DNA of 64,000 bases. Source: Clostridium pasteurianum DSM 525 = ATCC 6013. GTDB taxonomy: Bacteria; Bacillota; Clostridia; Clostridiales; Clostridiaceae. Of this stretch, positions 53,151-62,252 are shown piece after piece; the stretch's first letter is position 1, and the number at the start of each line of letters is the position of its first letter. The notes beneath the pieces are model-generated. The model was not told the origin of the DNA, made no database searches, and worked only from the letters and a program-made list of their open reading frames with translations. A program made the position numbers and the translations under genes. The stretch covers positions 3,006,384 to 3,070,383 of the forward strand of contig NZ_CP009268.1 of the NCBI RefSeq assembly GCF_000807255.1, read 5' to 3'.

Positions 53151-53553
53151 ATTAACACCTTATTTCTCTATGTATACCATATAAAAATCAATATAGCATA
53201 AATTATATTATTAATTATAGATATCCAATTTCATAATTGAAGCAAGTTCTTAATTCAGGTGGGGATTCTTTTACCCCATCTGAATTTTAGAACTGCGAAT
53301 GCATGGCTTACTTGGCGTTGAACTCCCACTTTAGGAAAAGCAGAGAGCCCAAATTTTAATTTGGTGCGAGGGCTGTACAGAGTGCGAGGGAGACTTACGC
53401 CAAGTTAGTCAGGTTAAATATTGATAAACATGAATAAGCTGAATAGCTTTATTTAAAAAACTTAAAATTTGTATTTTAAATTGGATATCTATGATACAAA
53501 ATATTTCAGTAAAAACACTTAAGAAATAAATTCAATTTACTAGTAATATATAA
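53151..53553. other. Intergenic region with structured element
   Basis: This 403-base region is filled mostly by the element at 53217-53492. I see no open frame that looks coding. Confidence 0.6.
53217..53492. repeat. Structured 276-nt element with 15-bp terminal inverted repeats
   Basis: ATAGATATCCAATTT at 53217-53231 is mirrored by AAATTGGATATCTAT at 53478-53492. Inside are two strong hairpins. One pairs GTTCT, ATTCAG and TGGGG with CCCCA, CTGAAT and AGAAC. The other pairs ACTTGGCGT, CTCCC and AGCCC with GGGCT, GGGAG and ACGCCAAGT, and contains TGCGAGGG twice. GC content is higher than the flanks. It may be a non-autonomous mobile element or a structured RNA; strand and class are not certain. 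No known family is recognised with confidence. Confidence 0.7.
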
Positions 53554-54936
53554 TTATTTACTTAAATCCTCATGAATAGCTTTGGCTGCCTTTTTTCCTG
53601 CACTCATTGCTAATATTACAGTAGCTGGACCAGTTACCACATCTCCACCAGCATAAATTCTTTCTCTTGAGGTACGCCCAGTTTCTTCATCAATTATTAT
53701 ACGATTTTTCTTATCATGTTCAAGGCCTTCTGTAGTATCATTAATTAACGGATCAGCACCTGATCCTATAGCCATAATTACCATATCTACATCTAAAATG
53801 AACTCTGAGTTTTCAACTGCTGCAGGTCTTCTTCTACCAGATTCATCTGGTTCTCCCAGCTCCATTTTAACACATTTTATACCTTTTACCCATCCATTAG
53901 AATCTCCTAAAATTCCAACTGGATTAGTTAAAAGATGAAATTTAATGCCTTCCTTTTTAGCATATTTTACTTCTTCTGCTCTTGAAGGCAGTTCCTCTTC
54001 TGATCTTCTATATATGAGATGAGATTCTGCCCCAAGTCTTAAAGCGGCCCTTACAGCATCCATAGCTACATTTCCTCCACCTACTACAGCTACTTTCTTT
54101 CCTATTACAGTAGGTGTCATATAATCTTCTCTATAATCTTTCATAAGATTATTTTTAGTTAAGAACTCATTTGCAGCAAGTACTCCATTAAGATTTTCAC
54201 CAGGTATCCACATAAAGTTTGGAACTGCTGCTCCAGTTCCAATAAATACAGCTTCAAAACCTTCTTCTTTTAAAAGTTCGTCTATAGTTATAGTTCTTCC
54301 TATAATAACATTTGTTTCTATTTTAACTCCCAATTTTTTAAGATTATCTATTTCTGGCTTAACTACATCATCCTTAGGCAGTACAAACTCTGGTATTCCC
54401 CAGGCCAAAACTCCTCCTGCCTCATGAAGAGCTTCGAATATAGTAACTTCATAGCCTAGTTTTGCCAAATCACCTGCACAGGCTATTCCAGCTGGACCAC
54501 TGCCTATAACAGCTACCTTTTTACCATTACTTTGGGCTTTTTCATTCAGCTGTATATTATTTTCTCTAGACCAGTCAGCTACAAATCTTTCAAGGTTTCC
54601 TATGGATATTGGTTCACCCTTTATGCCAAGTACACATCCTCCTTCACATTGAAGCTCTTGAGGACAAACTCTTCCACATACTGCTGGCAGAGAACTTGTT
54701 TCAGCAATTATGCTTGCTGCCTTTTTAAAATCTTTTTCTCTTATACATTTTATAAATTGGGGTATTTTATTATTCACAGGACATTTACCCACACATCTAG
54801 GATTTTTACATTGAAGACATCTGTTAGCTTCTTTTATAGCATCTTCTTCTGTATATCCTAAACAAACTTCATTAAAATTTTTTATTCTAGTATTTACATC
54901 CTGTTCTCCAGCAGGTGTTCTCTGTAATTTACTCAT
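53554..54936 (-). CDS. nfnB: NfnB: NAD(P)H/ferredoxin transhydrogenase large subunit
   Basis: This 460-residue flavoprotein has an N-terminal Cys-rich Fe-S region (CLQCKNPRCVGKCPVNNKIP and VCPQELQCEGGCVLG) and two nucleotide-binding folds (VAVIGSGPAGIACAGDL and VAVVGGGNVAMDAVRAALR). It resembles the small subunit of glutamate synthase but is paired with a FAD/NAD-binding partner, as in NfnAB, which couples NADH, ferredoxin and NADP by electron bifurcation. It overlaps nfnA by 8 bases. A glutamate synthase role is less likely, because no GltB gene is present. Confidence 0.9.
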   Translation of the reverse strand: MSKLQRTPAGEQDVNTRIKNFNEVCLGYTEEDAIKEANRCLQCKNPRCVGKCPVNNKIPQFIKCIREKDFKKAASIIAETSSLPAVCGRVCPQELQCEGGCVLGIKGEPISIGNLERFVADWSRENNIQLNEKAQSNGKKVAVIGSGPAGIACAGDLAKLGYEVTIFEALHEAGGVLAWGIPEFVLPKDDVVKPEIDNLKKLGVKIETNVIIGRTITIDELLKEEGFEAVFIGTGAAVPNFMWIPGENLNGVLAANEFLTKNNLMKDYREDYMTPTVIGKKVAVVGGGNVAMDAVRAALRLGAESHLIYRRSEEELPSRAEEVKYAKKEGIKFHLLTNPVGILGDSNGWVKGIKCVKMELGEPDESGRRRPAAVENSEFILDVDMVIMAIGSGADPLINDTTEGLEHDKKNRIIIDEETGRTSRERIYAGGDVVTGPATVILAMSAGKKAAKAIHEDLSK

Positions 54937-55834
54937 GAATATCCTCCTCTACCCCTATAGTGACTTCATTTTCACTATGATTACAAACTCCGTGCTCTTT
55001 TCTATACTGTAATTTAGCTTCATAGCTGCTATAGAAATTTTCTCTTCTCTTAACTTCTTCAAAATCTACAAGATGACCATCAAACTCTGGTCCATCTTGA
55101 CAGGCAAATTTAATATTTCCTGCTATAGTAAGTCTACATCCTCCACACATTCCAATACCATCCAACATTAATGTAGTTAAACTAACTATAGTTTTTATAC
55201 CATAATCTTTAGTAACAGAACAAACCTTTTCCATAAATTCCGTACTACCTATAGATATAATCAAATCATATTTTTTATCTTCATCTAAAATATTTTTTAA
55301 GACAGTTGAAATAGTTCCCTTAATTCCCTTACTTCCATCTTCCGTAGAAATAATCAAATTTTTAGCTATATCTTCAATTTTATCTTCAAATATTATATTT
55401 TTATAACTGTTAAAAGCCACCAAAACATCACTTGCTACATTATTCTTATATAGCCATGAAAGAGCTGGATACACTCTTGCAGCTGACAATTCATCTGTTA
55501 CAAATAATATGTTTTTTTCTTTAAGATCATCTACATTTTCATGCACAAAAAAAGATGCCTGTCCTATAGGTCCTGCTAAATCTAATATACTATCTCCAAT
55601 TTTTAAATTTGAAAGCTGTTTTACGGATGCTTCTTCACTATTTTTAAAGATAATAGTTATTGATTGTTCTTCAATATTATAATCACAAATAGAGAAAGGT
55701 ATTCTTTCTCCCTTTTCATCAATTCTAAGGATTATAAACTGACCTGGTTTTATAGACTTTGCCACCCTTGGTGCCATTATTTTCATGCTATATATATCGT
55801 TAACATCTTTACTGACATCTAATATTTTAAACAT
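54929..55834 (-). CDS. nfnA: NfnA: NAD(P)H/ferredoxin transhydrogenase small subunit
   Basis: The 301-residue protein has the ferredoxin-reductase-like FAD and NAD domains (GQFILRIDEKGERIPFSI-like segment, IVSLTTLMLDGIGMCGGC) and a C-terminal [2Fe-2S] Cys cluster (GMCGGCRLTIAGNIKFACQDGPEF). It resembles dihydroorotate dehydrogenase electron-transfer and sulfide dehydrogenase subunits; next to NfnB it is the bifurcating partner. An in-frame ATG 12 bases upstream is part of the ribosome binding site, so ATG at 55834 is used. Co-localisation with crt-bcd-etfBA-hbd fits a need for NADPH/ferredoxin balance. Confidence 0.9.
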   Translation of the reverse strand: MFKILDVSKDVNDIYSMKIMAPRVAKSIKPGQFIILRIDEKGERIPFSICDYNIEEQSITIIFKNSEEASVKQLSNLKIGDSILDLAGPIGQASFFVHENVDDLKEKNILFVTDELSAARVYPALSWLYKNNVASDVLVAFNSYKNIIFEDKIEDIAKNLIISTEDGSKGIKGTISTVLKNILDEDKKYDLIISIGSTEFMEKVCSVTKDYGIKTIVSLTTLMLDGIGMCGGCRLTIAGNIKFACQDGPEFDGHLVDFEEVKRRENFYSSYEAKLQYRKEHGVCNHSENEVTIGVEEDIHE

Positions 55835-56276
55835 TTTACCCTCCATTTATATATTGCAATAAGATTTTATAAAACTTTTATAACAAATATATAATCATAT
55901 ATTTCTATTGTTTTATGAACATAAATTAAATTTCATTTTATAAAAATTTGAATTAATAATCTCAATTTTCAATTAACACTTATATTTATTAAAATTTACA
56001 CTGAAACTAACTTATTAAATTTATAAACTATTATTTAAATTAAGCAGTTTAATATATATTTTAAACAATATTTATCATCAAGTCAAATATTTAATGTATG
56101 ATATTTATAATTTGTGATATACAACTTGTACAGCAAATATATAAATAATTTCACTAATATTATCATCTATTTATTCAACAATTTTTCATCTTAAACTACT
56201 CAATAAATACAAAAATAAAAAGCTATTTCGCTATGCAATATCTGCACGGTGAAATAGCTTTTTTTATTCTGCAATT
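55835..56276. other. Intergenic region upstream of nfnAB
   Basis: This 442-base AT-rich region contains the butyryl-CoA operon terminator (56217-56263) and the presumed nfnA promoter. No gene or clear Rex site is seen in it. Confidence 0.6.
56217..56263 (-). terminator. Terminator of the crt-bcd-etfBA-hbd operon
   Basis: AAAAAGCTATTTC and GAAATAGCTTTTT form a 13-bp stem with T-runs; it lies 13 bases past the hbd stop. It resembles the hairpin at 24048-24094. Confidence 0.85.
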
Positions 56277-57125
56277 CTATTTTGCGTAGTCGAAGAAACC
56301 TCTTCCAGATTTTCTTCCAAGCCATCCTGCTCTTACATACTTTCTAAGTAAGGAATGAGCTCTGTATTTAGAGTCTCCTGTTTCCTTATAAAGTACATCC
56401 ATTATTGCTAAGCACACATCGAGACCAATTAAATCTCCTAAAGCTAAAGGTCCCATTGGATGGTTAGCACCAAGTTTCATAGCTGTATCTATATCTTCTG
56501 CTGAAGCTATTCCTTCTGCAAATATACCAACAGCTTCATTTATCATTGGTATTAATATTCTATTTACAACAAATCCTGGAGCTTCTGCAACTTCTACTGG
56601 TTCCTTACCAATTGCAACGCTTAATTCTTTTATAGCATCAAAAGTTTCCTGTGAAGTAGCCATTCCCTTTATTATTTCAATAAGCTTCATGATTGGAGCT
56701 GGATTGAAGAAATGCATACCAATAACTTTATCTGGTCTATTAGTTGCAGCTGCCACTTCTGTAATTGAAAGAGATGAAGTATTTGAAGCCAATATAGTTT
56801 CTGGCTTACAAATAGCATCTAACTCTTTAAAAATTTCCTGCTTGATTTTCATATTTTCAACTGCTGCTTCAACTACAAGATCGCAATCAGCTGCCTGATT
56901 TAGGTCAACTGTTCCAGTTATTCTTGTAAGTATTTCAGTTTTTGCTTCTTCAGTGATTTTTCCCTTTGTAACGGATCTTGAAAGATTTTTGTCTATTCCT
57001 TTTATTCCTCTTTCAACGAATTCATCCTTTATATCTCTAAGAACAACTTCAAAACCTTTTGCTGCAAAGGCTTGAGCTATTCCAGCTCCCATTGTTCCTG
57101 CACCAAGTACACACACTTTTTTCAT
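56277..57125 (-). CDS. hbd: 3-hydroxybutyryl-CoA dehydrogenase
   Basis: This enzyme reduces acetoacetyl-CoA to 3-hydroxybutyryl-CoA with NAD(P)H. The 282-residue protein has the NAD fold [18 protein letters not shown], the substrate loop [12 protein letters not shown], the catalytic His in GMHFFNPAP and [18 protein letters not shown] precedes the ATG. It is last in the operon, after etfA, with a hairpin at 57159-57202 between them. Confidence 0.97.
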   Translation of the reverse strand: MKKVCVLGAGTMGAGIAQAFAAKGFEVVLRDIKDEFVERGIKGIDKNLSRSVTKGKITEEAKTEILTRITGTVDLNQAADCDLVVEAAVENMKIKQEIFKELDAICKPETILASNTSSLSITEVAAATNRPDKVIGMHFFNPAPIMKLIEIIKGMATSQETFDAIKELSVAIGKEPVEVAEAPGFVVNRILIPMINEAVGIFAEGIASAEDIDTAMKLGANHPMGPLALGDLIGLDVCLAIMDVLYKETGDSKYRAHSLLRKYVRAGWLGRKSGRGFFDYAK

Positions 57126-57158
57126 GTCATGTAACCTCCTAAATAAATATACATTTTG

Positions 57159-57202
57159 ATACCTAAATAACTTTTTATTTACATATAAAATTATTTAGGT
57201 AT
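57159..57202 (-). terminator. Hairpin between etfA and hbd
   Basis: ATACCTAAATAA and TTATTTAGGTAT form a 12-bp stem around an A/T-rich 20-base loop in the 131-base gap. It may lower or stabilise hbd expression in the operon; the T-run is weak. Confidence 0.45.
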
Positions 57203-57256
57203 ATGATTTATCAAGTTTAAGATTTCCTCTATGGAGAAAAGTTATTCTAGAAAAGC

Positions 57257-58270
57257 TTATTTTGCGACAGCTTTTACTTGTGATATCAATTCTGGAACAA
57301 CTTTGTTTAAATCTCCAACTATTGCAAGATCTGCCACCTGCATTATTGGTGCATTTTCATCTCTATTAATAGCTACAATGTAGTCACTATCCTGCATTCC
57401 AGCAAGATGCTGAATAGCTCCTGAAATACCACAAGCTATGTAAAGCTTAGGTCTTACAGTTTTTCCAGTTTGACCAACTTGAACTGATTTGTCAATCCAA
57501 TCTTTTTCTATAGCTGCTCTTGAAGCTGCAACTGTTCCGCCAAAAGCATCTGCTAATTCCTGAAGTTTTTCGAAGTTTTCTTTACTTCCAACACCTCTAC
57601 CACCAGCAACTATAACTTCTGCTTCTGATATATCTTCTGCATCTTTAGCTAATTTTACAACTTCTTGGACTTTTGTTCTTATATCGTCTTCTGTTAAATT
57701 AACTGTAACTTTTTCAATTTTTGAAGTATTTTCTTTAGATGAATCTTTATCAAGTTTAGAAAATACTCCTGGTCTTACAGTAGCCATTTGAGGTCTGTGG
57801 TCAGCACATACAATTGTAGCCATAAGATTTCCACCAAAAGCTGGTCTTGTAGCTAATAAATTATTGTTTTCAGCATCTATGTCAAGAGCTGTACAGTCAG
57901 CTGTTAATCCAGTTGTAAGTCTAGCTGCTATTCTAGGTCCTAAATCTCTTCCTATATAAGTAGCACCTATGAATATTATCTCAGGTTTTCTTTCATTTGA
58001 TAATTCGCAAATAACCTTTGCATATGCATCAGTTGAGAAGTGTGATAAAAGCTTATCATCTGCTGCTATTACCTTATCAGCACCATAAGCTAACAATTCT
58101 TTTGCTATATCATCAGTATTATATCCAAGTAATACTGCAACTAATTCTGTATTTAATTTATCTGCCATTTCACGGCCTTTTCCCAAAAGCTCTAATGAAA
58201 CTTTTTGAAGTTCTCCGTCTCTCTGTTCAGCAAAGACCCATACGCCGCCTTTATAATCTGCTATATTCAT
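57257..58270 (-). CDS. etfA: Electron transfer flavoprotein alpha subunit
   Basis: The 337-residue protein binds FAD and, with EtfB, delivers electrons to Bcd. The C-terminal FAD domain has AEVIVAGGRGVGSKENFEKL, AASRAAIEKDWIDKSVQVGQTGKTVRPKLYIACGISGAIQHLAGM and IVAINRDENAPIMQVADLAIVGD. In this context the Bcd-EtfAB complex bifurcates electrons between crotonyl-CoA and ferredoxin. AGGAGGGA precedes the ATG. It lies 22 bases downstream of etfB. Confidence 0.97.
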   Translation of the reverse strand: MNIADYKGGVWVFAEQRDGELQKVSLELLGKGREMADKLNTELVAVLLGYNTDDIAKELLAYGADKVIAADDKLLSHFSTDAYAKVICELSNERKPEIIFIGATYIGRDLGPRIAARLTTGLTADCTALDIDAENNNLLATRPAFGGNLMATIVCADHRPQMATVRPGVFSKLDKDSSKENTSKIEKVTVNLTEDDIRTKVQEVVKLAKDAEDISEAEVIVAGGRGVGSKENFEKLQELADAFGGTVAASRAAIEKDWIDKSVQVGQTGKTVRPKLYIACGISGAIQHLAGMQDSDYIVAINRDENAPIMQVADLAIVGDLNKVVPELISQVKAVAK

Positions 58271-58292
58271 TTTAAATCCCTCCTACATCACT

Positions 58293-59075
58293 TTAAATAT
58301 AGTGTTTTTCTTGTAATTTTGAAACTGCATAACTAACTGCTTCTTTAACTGGCTTATTAACAATTTCTCCTTGGCCCTTAGTCTCCTTAGTTGCTGATCT
58401 CTTAACTTTTGTAGGTGATCCTTTAAGTCCAAGAAGGGATTTATCTACATCTATATCATCTGCACTCCATACTGTTATTTCTTTATCAAATAATCCAAAT
58501 ATATTTTTAACATCCATATATCTTGGTTCATTTAATTCTTTTATAGCAGTAAGTAATACTGGTGTATTAACCTTAACTACTTCATATCCATCTTCCCAAG
58601 CTTTTCTTACTGTTAACTCTTTATCTCCAGTTACATCAACTTTTTCTACATAAGTTATCTGTGGAATTCCAAGATGTTCAGCTATTTCTGGTCCAACCTG
58701 TGCTGTATCTCCATCTATTGCTTGTCTTCCAGCAAACACCACATCATAATCAAGTTTTCTAAGTGCTCCTGCAAGGGCATTTGATGTAGCTAAAGTATCA
58801 GCTCCTGCAAAGGCTCTATCAGATATAAGTATTGCTTCGTCCGCTCCCATAGCCATAGCTTCTCTTAAAGCAGTTTGAGCTTGTGGAGGTCCCATACTTA
58901 ACACGATAACCTTAGCACCAGTATTTTCTTTTATTACTAATGCTTCTTCTAATGCATTTTTATCATCTGGATTTATTATTGATGGAACTCCTTCTCTTAT
59001 AAGTGTTCCTGTCTTAGGATCTATTTTAACTTCAGTTGTATCTGGAACTTGTTTTAAACAAACAACTATATTCAT
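58293..59075 (-). CDS. etfB: Electron transfer flavoprotein beta subunit
   Basis: The 260-residue EtfB has the typical MNIVVCLKQVPDTTEVKIDPKTG start, the SMGPPQAQTALREAMAMGADEAILISDRAFAGADTLATS region and the DGDTAQVGPEIAEHLGIPQITYV motif. It carries the second, NADH-facing flavin in bifurcating Etfs. AAGGAGGTTTATAGGCG precedes the ATG. It lies 18 bases downstream of bcd. Confidence 0.97.
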   Translation of the reverse strand: MNIVVCLKQVPDTTEVKIDPKTGTLIREGVPSIINPDDKNALEEALVIKENTGAKVIVLSMGPPQAQTALREAMAMGADEAILISDRAFAGADTLATSNALAGALRKLDYDVVFAGRQAIDGDTAQVGPEIAEHLGIPQITYVEKVDVTGDKELTVRKAWEDGYEVVKVNTPVLLTAIKELNEPRYMDVKNIFGLFDKEITVWSADDIDVDKSLLGLKGSPTKVKRSATKETKGQGEIVNKPVKEAVSYAVSKLQEKHYI

Positions 59076-59093
59076 CGCCTATAAACCTCCTTA

Positions 59094-60233
59094 TTATCTA
59101 AAAATGTTTCCTGAAATAACTAATTGCTGAACCTGTGAAGTTCCTTCATATATTTCAGTTATCTTAGCATCTCTCATCATTCTTTCTACAGGATAATCTT
59201 TAGTATATCCATATCCACCGAATAATTGAACAGCTTTAGTTGTTACATCCATTGCTACATTTGCAGCATGAAGCTTTGCTCTAGCAGCATCAACAGTATA
59301 TGGTAGTTTCTGATCTTTTTTCCAAGCCGCCTTATAAACCAAAAGTCTAGCTGATTCTATAGCAACTTCCATATCTGCCATCATCCAAGAAAGTCCTTGG
59401 AATTTATACAATTCTCTTCCAAACTGTTTTCTTTCCTTCATATATTCCTTAGCTTCATTAAAAGCGCCTTCAGCAATACCAAGAGCCTGAGCAGCTATAC
59501 CAATTCTTCCTCCATCAAGAGTTTTCATTGCTACGCCGAATCCTTTTCCTTCTTTACCAATCATGTTTTCCTTTGGTACTACCATATCTTCAAATATAAG
59601 TTCTGTTGTAGATGAAGCTCTTATTCCAAGTTTATCTTCAACTTTACCGATTGAGAATCCCTTAAAGCCTTTTTCAATTATAAATGCTGATATTCCTCTT
59701 GTTCCCTTGCTTCTATCTGTCATGGCAAATATAACAAATATGTCTGCTACTCCACCATTTGTTATGAATATTTTTGAACCATTAATTATATAATTGTCAC
59801 CATCAATTACAGCTACAGTTTGTTGTCCAGCTGCATCTGTTCCTGCATTTGGTTCAGTTAAACCAAATGCTCCTATTTTTTCACCCTTTGCAAGTGGTGT
59901 TAAATATTTTTCCTTTTGAGCTGGTGTACCAAATTGATCAATTAGTGATGCACAAAGTGAAGTATGTGCTGAAAGTATAACTCCAGTAGTACCGCATACT
60001 TTAGATAATTCTTCTACAGCTAGTATATAAGATAACGTATCTCCACCAGCTCCACCATATTCTCTAGAAAAAGGTATACCCATCATACCATACTTAGCCA
60101 TTTTCTTTACATTTTCCATAGGGAATCTTTCTGTTTCATCAATCTCTGCGGCTATTGGTTTAACATCAGTTTCAGCAAATTCTCTTACCATCTGTCTTAC
60201 TAATTCTTGTTCTTTAGTCAATGAAAAATTCAT
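59094..60233 (-). CDS. bcd: Butyryl-CoA dehydrogenase
   Basis: This FAD enzyme reduces crotonyl-CoA to butyryl-CoA. The 379-residue protein is acyl-CoA-dehydrogenase-like, with GAFGLTEPNAGTDAAGQ, FITNGG, RIGIAAQALGIAEGAFNEA, and a C-terminal YTKDYPVERMMRDAKITEIYEGTSQVQ with the catalytic Glu in IYEGT. GGAGGTAAGTTAC precedes the ATG. It lies 15 bases downstream of crt and forms the oxidoreductase partner of EtfAB. Confidence 0.97.
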   Translation of the reverse strand: MNFSLTKEQELVRQMVREFAETDVKPIAAEIDETERFPMENVKKMAKYGMMGIPFSREYGGAGGDTLSYILAVEELSKVCGTTGVILSAHTSLCASLIDQFGTPAQKEKYLTPLAKGEKIGAFGLTEPNAGTDAAGQQTVAVIDGDNYIINGSKIFITNGGVADIFVIFAMTDRSKGTRGISAFIIEKGFKGFSIGKVEDKLGIRASSTTELIFEDMVVPKENMIGKEGKGFGVAMKTLDGGRIGIAAQALGIAEGAFNEAKEYMKERKQFGRELYKFQGLSWMMADMEVAIESARLLVYKAAWKKDQKLPYTVDAARAKLHAANVAMDVTTKAVQLFGGYGYTKDYPVERMMRDAKITEIYEGTSQVQQLVISGNIFR

Positions 60234-60248
60234 GTAACTTACCTCCTC

Positions 60249-61037
60249 TTATTTATTCTTAAAATTACCAGTTAAATATTTTTTATCATTCAAGAATGTA
60301 TTCATACCTTCTTTTTGATCTTCTGTAGAGAAACAAGCTCCAAATACTTCTGATTCAATTGACACACCTGTATCAATATCAGTTTGAATTCCTCTATTTA
60401 TTGCTGATTTAGCCAACTTAACAGCTATAGGTGCATTGGCTGCTATAGTATTTGCCAATTGTTTTGCTTCATCTAATAAAGTTTCTGGTTCTATAACTCT
60501 ATTAACAAGTCCTAATCTATAGGCCTCTTCAGCATTTATAATTTTTCCAGTATATATAAGTTCCTTTGCAGCTCCTGGGCCTATTAATCTAGCTAATCTT
60601 TGAGTACCGCCAAAACCTGGAGTTATTCCAAGCTGTACCTCTGGCTGTCCAAATTTTGCCTTAGTAGAAGCTATTCTTATATCGCAAGACATAGCAATTT
60701 CACAACCACCACCCAATGTAAATCCATTAAGGGCTGCTATTACTGGCTTTTCTAAATTTTCAAGTTTTCTGAACACCTTATTACCTAGTATTCCAAATTT
60801 TCTTCCTTCTACTACATTCATGTCTTTCATTTCTGATATATCGGCTCCAGCTACGAAGGATTTTCCCGCTCCCGTTAATACCACTGCTAAAATTTCATTA
60901 TCTTTGTCAATTTCATCAATTACAGAATCAAGCTCAGTTAACGTTTCACTGTTCAAAGCATTAAGAGCTTTAGGTCTATTAATTGTAACTACGGCAATTT
61001 TTTCCTCTTTTTCAAGGATAATATTATTAAAATCCAT
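60249..61037 (-). CDS. crt: 3-hydroxybutyryl-CoA dehydratase (crotonase)
   Basis: Crotonase dehydrates 3-hydroxybutyryl-CoA to crotonyl-CoA. The 262-residue protein has the oxyanion-hole segments SFVAGADISEM and NGFTLGGGCEIAMSCDIR, and both catalytic Glu in the Glu-rich GQPEVQLGITPGFGGTQRL region. AGGAGGATTAGGC precedes the ATG. It leads the crt-bcd-etfB-etfA-hbd operon; the thiolase needed to feed it is not in the window. A Rex-like site lies about 160 bases upstream. Confidence 0.97.
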   Translation of the reverse strand: MDFNNIILEKEEKIAVVTINRPKALNALNSETLTELDSVIDEIDKDNEILAVVLTGAGKSFVAGADISEMKDMNVVEGRKFGILGNKVFRKLENLEKPVIAALNGFTLGGGCEIAMSCDIRIASTKAKFGQPEVQLGITPGFGGTQRLARLIGPGAAKELIYTGKIINAEEAYRLGLVNRVIEPETLLDEAKQLANTIAANAPIAVKLAKSAINRGIQTDIDTGVSIESEVFGACFSTEDQKEGMNTFLNDKKYLTGNFKNK

Positions 61038-61436
61038 GCCTAATCCTCCTACAATTTTAATGCATTGTTAATATTCTAACAATGGAGATTAAAAATACAC
61101 TAAATTTACACTTCGCCTTTAATTATATACTGAATTCAATTAGTTTTCAATAAAAAAATTAAGTTATAACCATTATAGAGCTAAATTCCTATAATTTTTT
61201 TGTTAAATTTATAAGAATTCAGCTCTATAATATAGATAAATGATTTTAATTTTAATAATTTTTTACGTTAATTAACATTTAAACTATTGATTTTTATGTT
61301 AATATAGTATATCTTGTTATTGTAGGATACGTTAACATTGTTATAGAATCTTATAACAAGTAATTTTTTACATAAATTAAAAACTTATAATAATAGCTTT
61401 TGTATTTTAGCAGTATTAAATATGAATGTGAAATCT
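61038..61436. other. Intergenic region between rex and crt
   Basis: This 399-base AT-rich region should carry the crt-operon promoter and the rex terminator. It contains the Rex-like site at 61200-61217 and a GTTAATTAAC palindrome at 61267-61276. No gene is seen. Confidence 0.6.
61200..61217 (-). promoter_or_regulatory. Putative Rex operator
   Basis: TTGTTAAATTTATAAGAA agrees with the clostridial Rex consensus TTGTTAA-N4-TTAACAA at 12 of 14 defined positions. It lies upstream of crt, whose operon is a known Rex target in other clostridia. Confidence 0.5.
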
Positions 61437-62069
61437 TTATATTGTCTTATTCATTAGGCAAGTCAATGTAAGTAAACTTTCACTTAAATGTACATTTTCT
61501 ACCATTACATCCGCTGGAGCTATAAGATCAACTGGTGCAAAATTCCATATTCCTTTAACTCCATTTTTGACTAATATATCACATACACTTTGTGCATTTT
61601 TAGGCGGAACAGAAATAGTAGCTATGTCTATTGGATTTTTTTGTAAAAACGGTTCTAGATAATCAATATCATATATTTCTATATCTCTTATTTTAAGTCC
61701 AAATAATTTTGGATTTATATCAAAAATAGCATTTGTCTTGAAGCCCATTTTTTGAAAATTTGTATAATTAGCTATAGCTTGACCAATATTTCCTGCACCT
61801 ACTATTATAGTTTCATAGTCCTTTGTAATTCCAAGTATATTGCAAATTTGATAGTGTAAATCTTTTACATTATATCCGTATCCCTGTTGCCCAAAATCTC
61901 CAAAACAGTTTAAATCTTGCCTTATCTGCGAAGCTGTGAAACCTATTTTTTCACTTAATTCTTTAGATGAGATTCTATCAACTTCATTATTAACTAATTC
62001 GTTTAGATATCTATGATACTTAGGAAGTCTTTTTATTACTGCCATAGATATATTTTTTTTCTTTTCCAA
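61437..62069 (-). CDS. rex: Redox-sensing transcriptional repressor Rex
   Basis: Rex represses fermentation genes when NADH is low and is released by NADH. The 210-residue protein has an N-terminal winged helix (SSKELSEKIGFTASQIRQDLNCFG) and a Rossmann NADH domain with IVGAGNIGQAIANY. The start is uncertain: the TTG at 62069 lies six bases after AAGGGGTG and gives MEKKKNIS; a GTG at 62078 is also possible. It lies directly upstream of the crt operon on the same strand. Confidence 0.93.
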   Translation of the reverse strand: MEKKKNISMAVIKRLPKYHRYLNELVNNEVDRISSKELSEKIGFTASQIRQDLNCFGDFGQQGYGYNVKDLHYQICNILGITKDYETIIVGAGNIGQAIANYTNFQKMGFKTNAIFDINPKLFGLKIRDIEIYDIDYLEPFLQKNPIDIATISVPPKNAQSVCDILVKNGVKGIWNFAPVDLIAPADVMVENVHLSESLLTLTCLMNKTI

Positions 62070-62252
62070 CTGTTGCACCCCTTACCTCTGAAATATATAC
62101 TTATTATATTCTACCACATATCAGTAATTTTACACTTGTTTTTTGATAAAAATTACACAATACTTATATAAAAATTAAAATATACTGTAATTTTTTAAAT
62201 TAAAATAGTAAAATAATAGTTATACACTTAATATTAGGCTGGTGATTAAATT

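Noticed and set aside
53217-53492. 6S RNA or RNase P RNA
   Set aside because: The terminal inverted repeat and the two separate hairpins do not fit the single long stem with a central bubble of 6S RNA, and RNase P core sequences are absent.
53554-54936. Glutamate synthase small subunit
   Set aside because: No large subunit is nearby and the gene overlaps an NfnA-type partner, so NfnB fits better.
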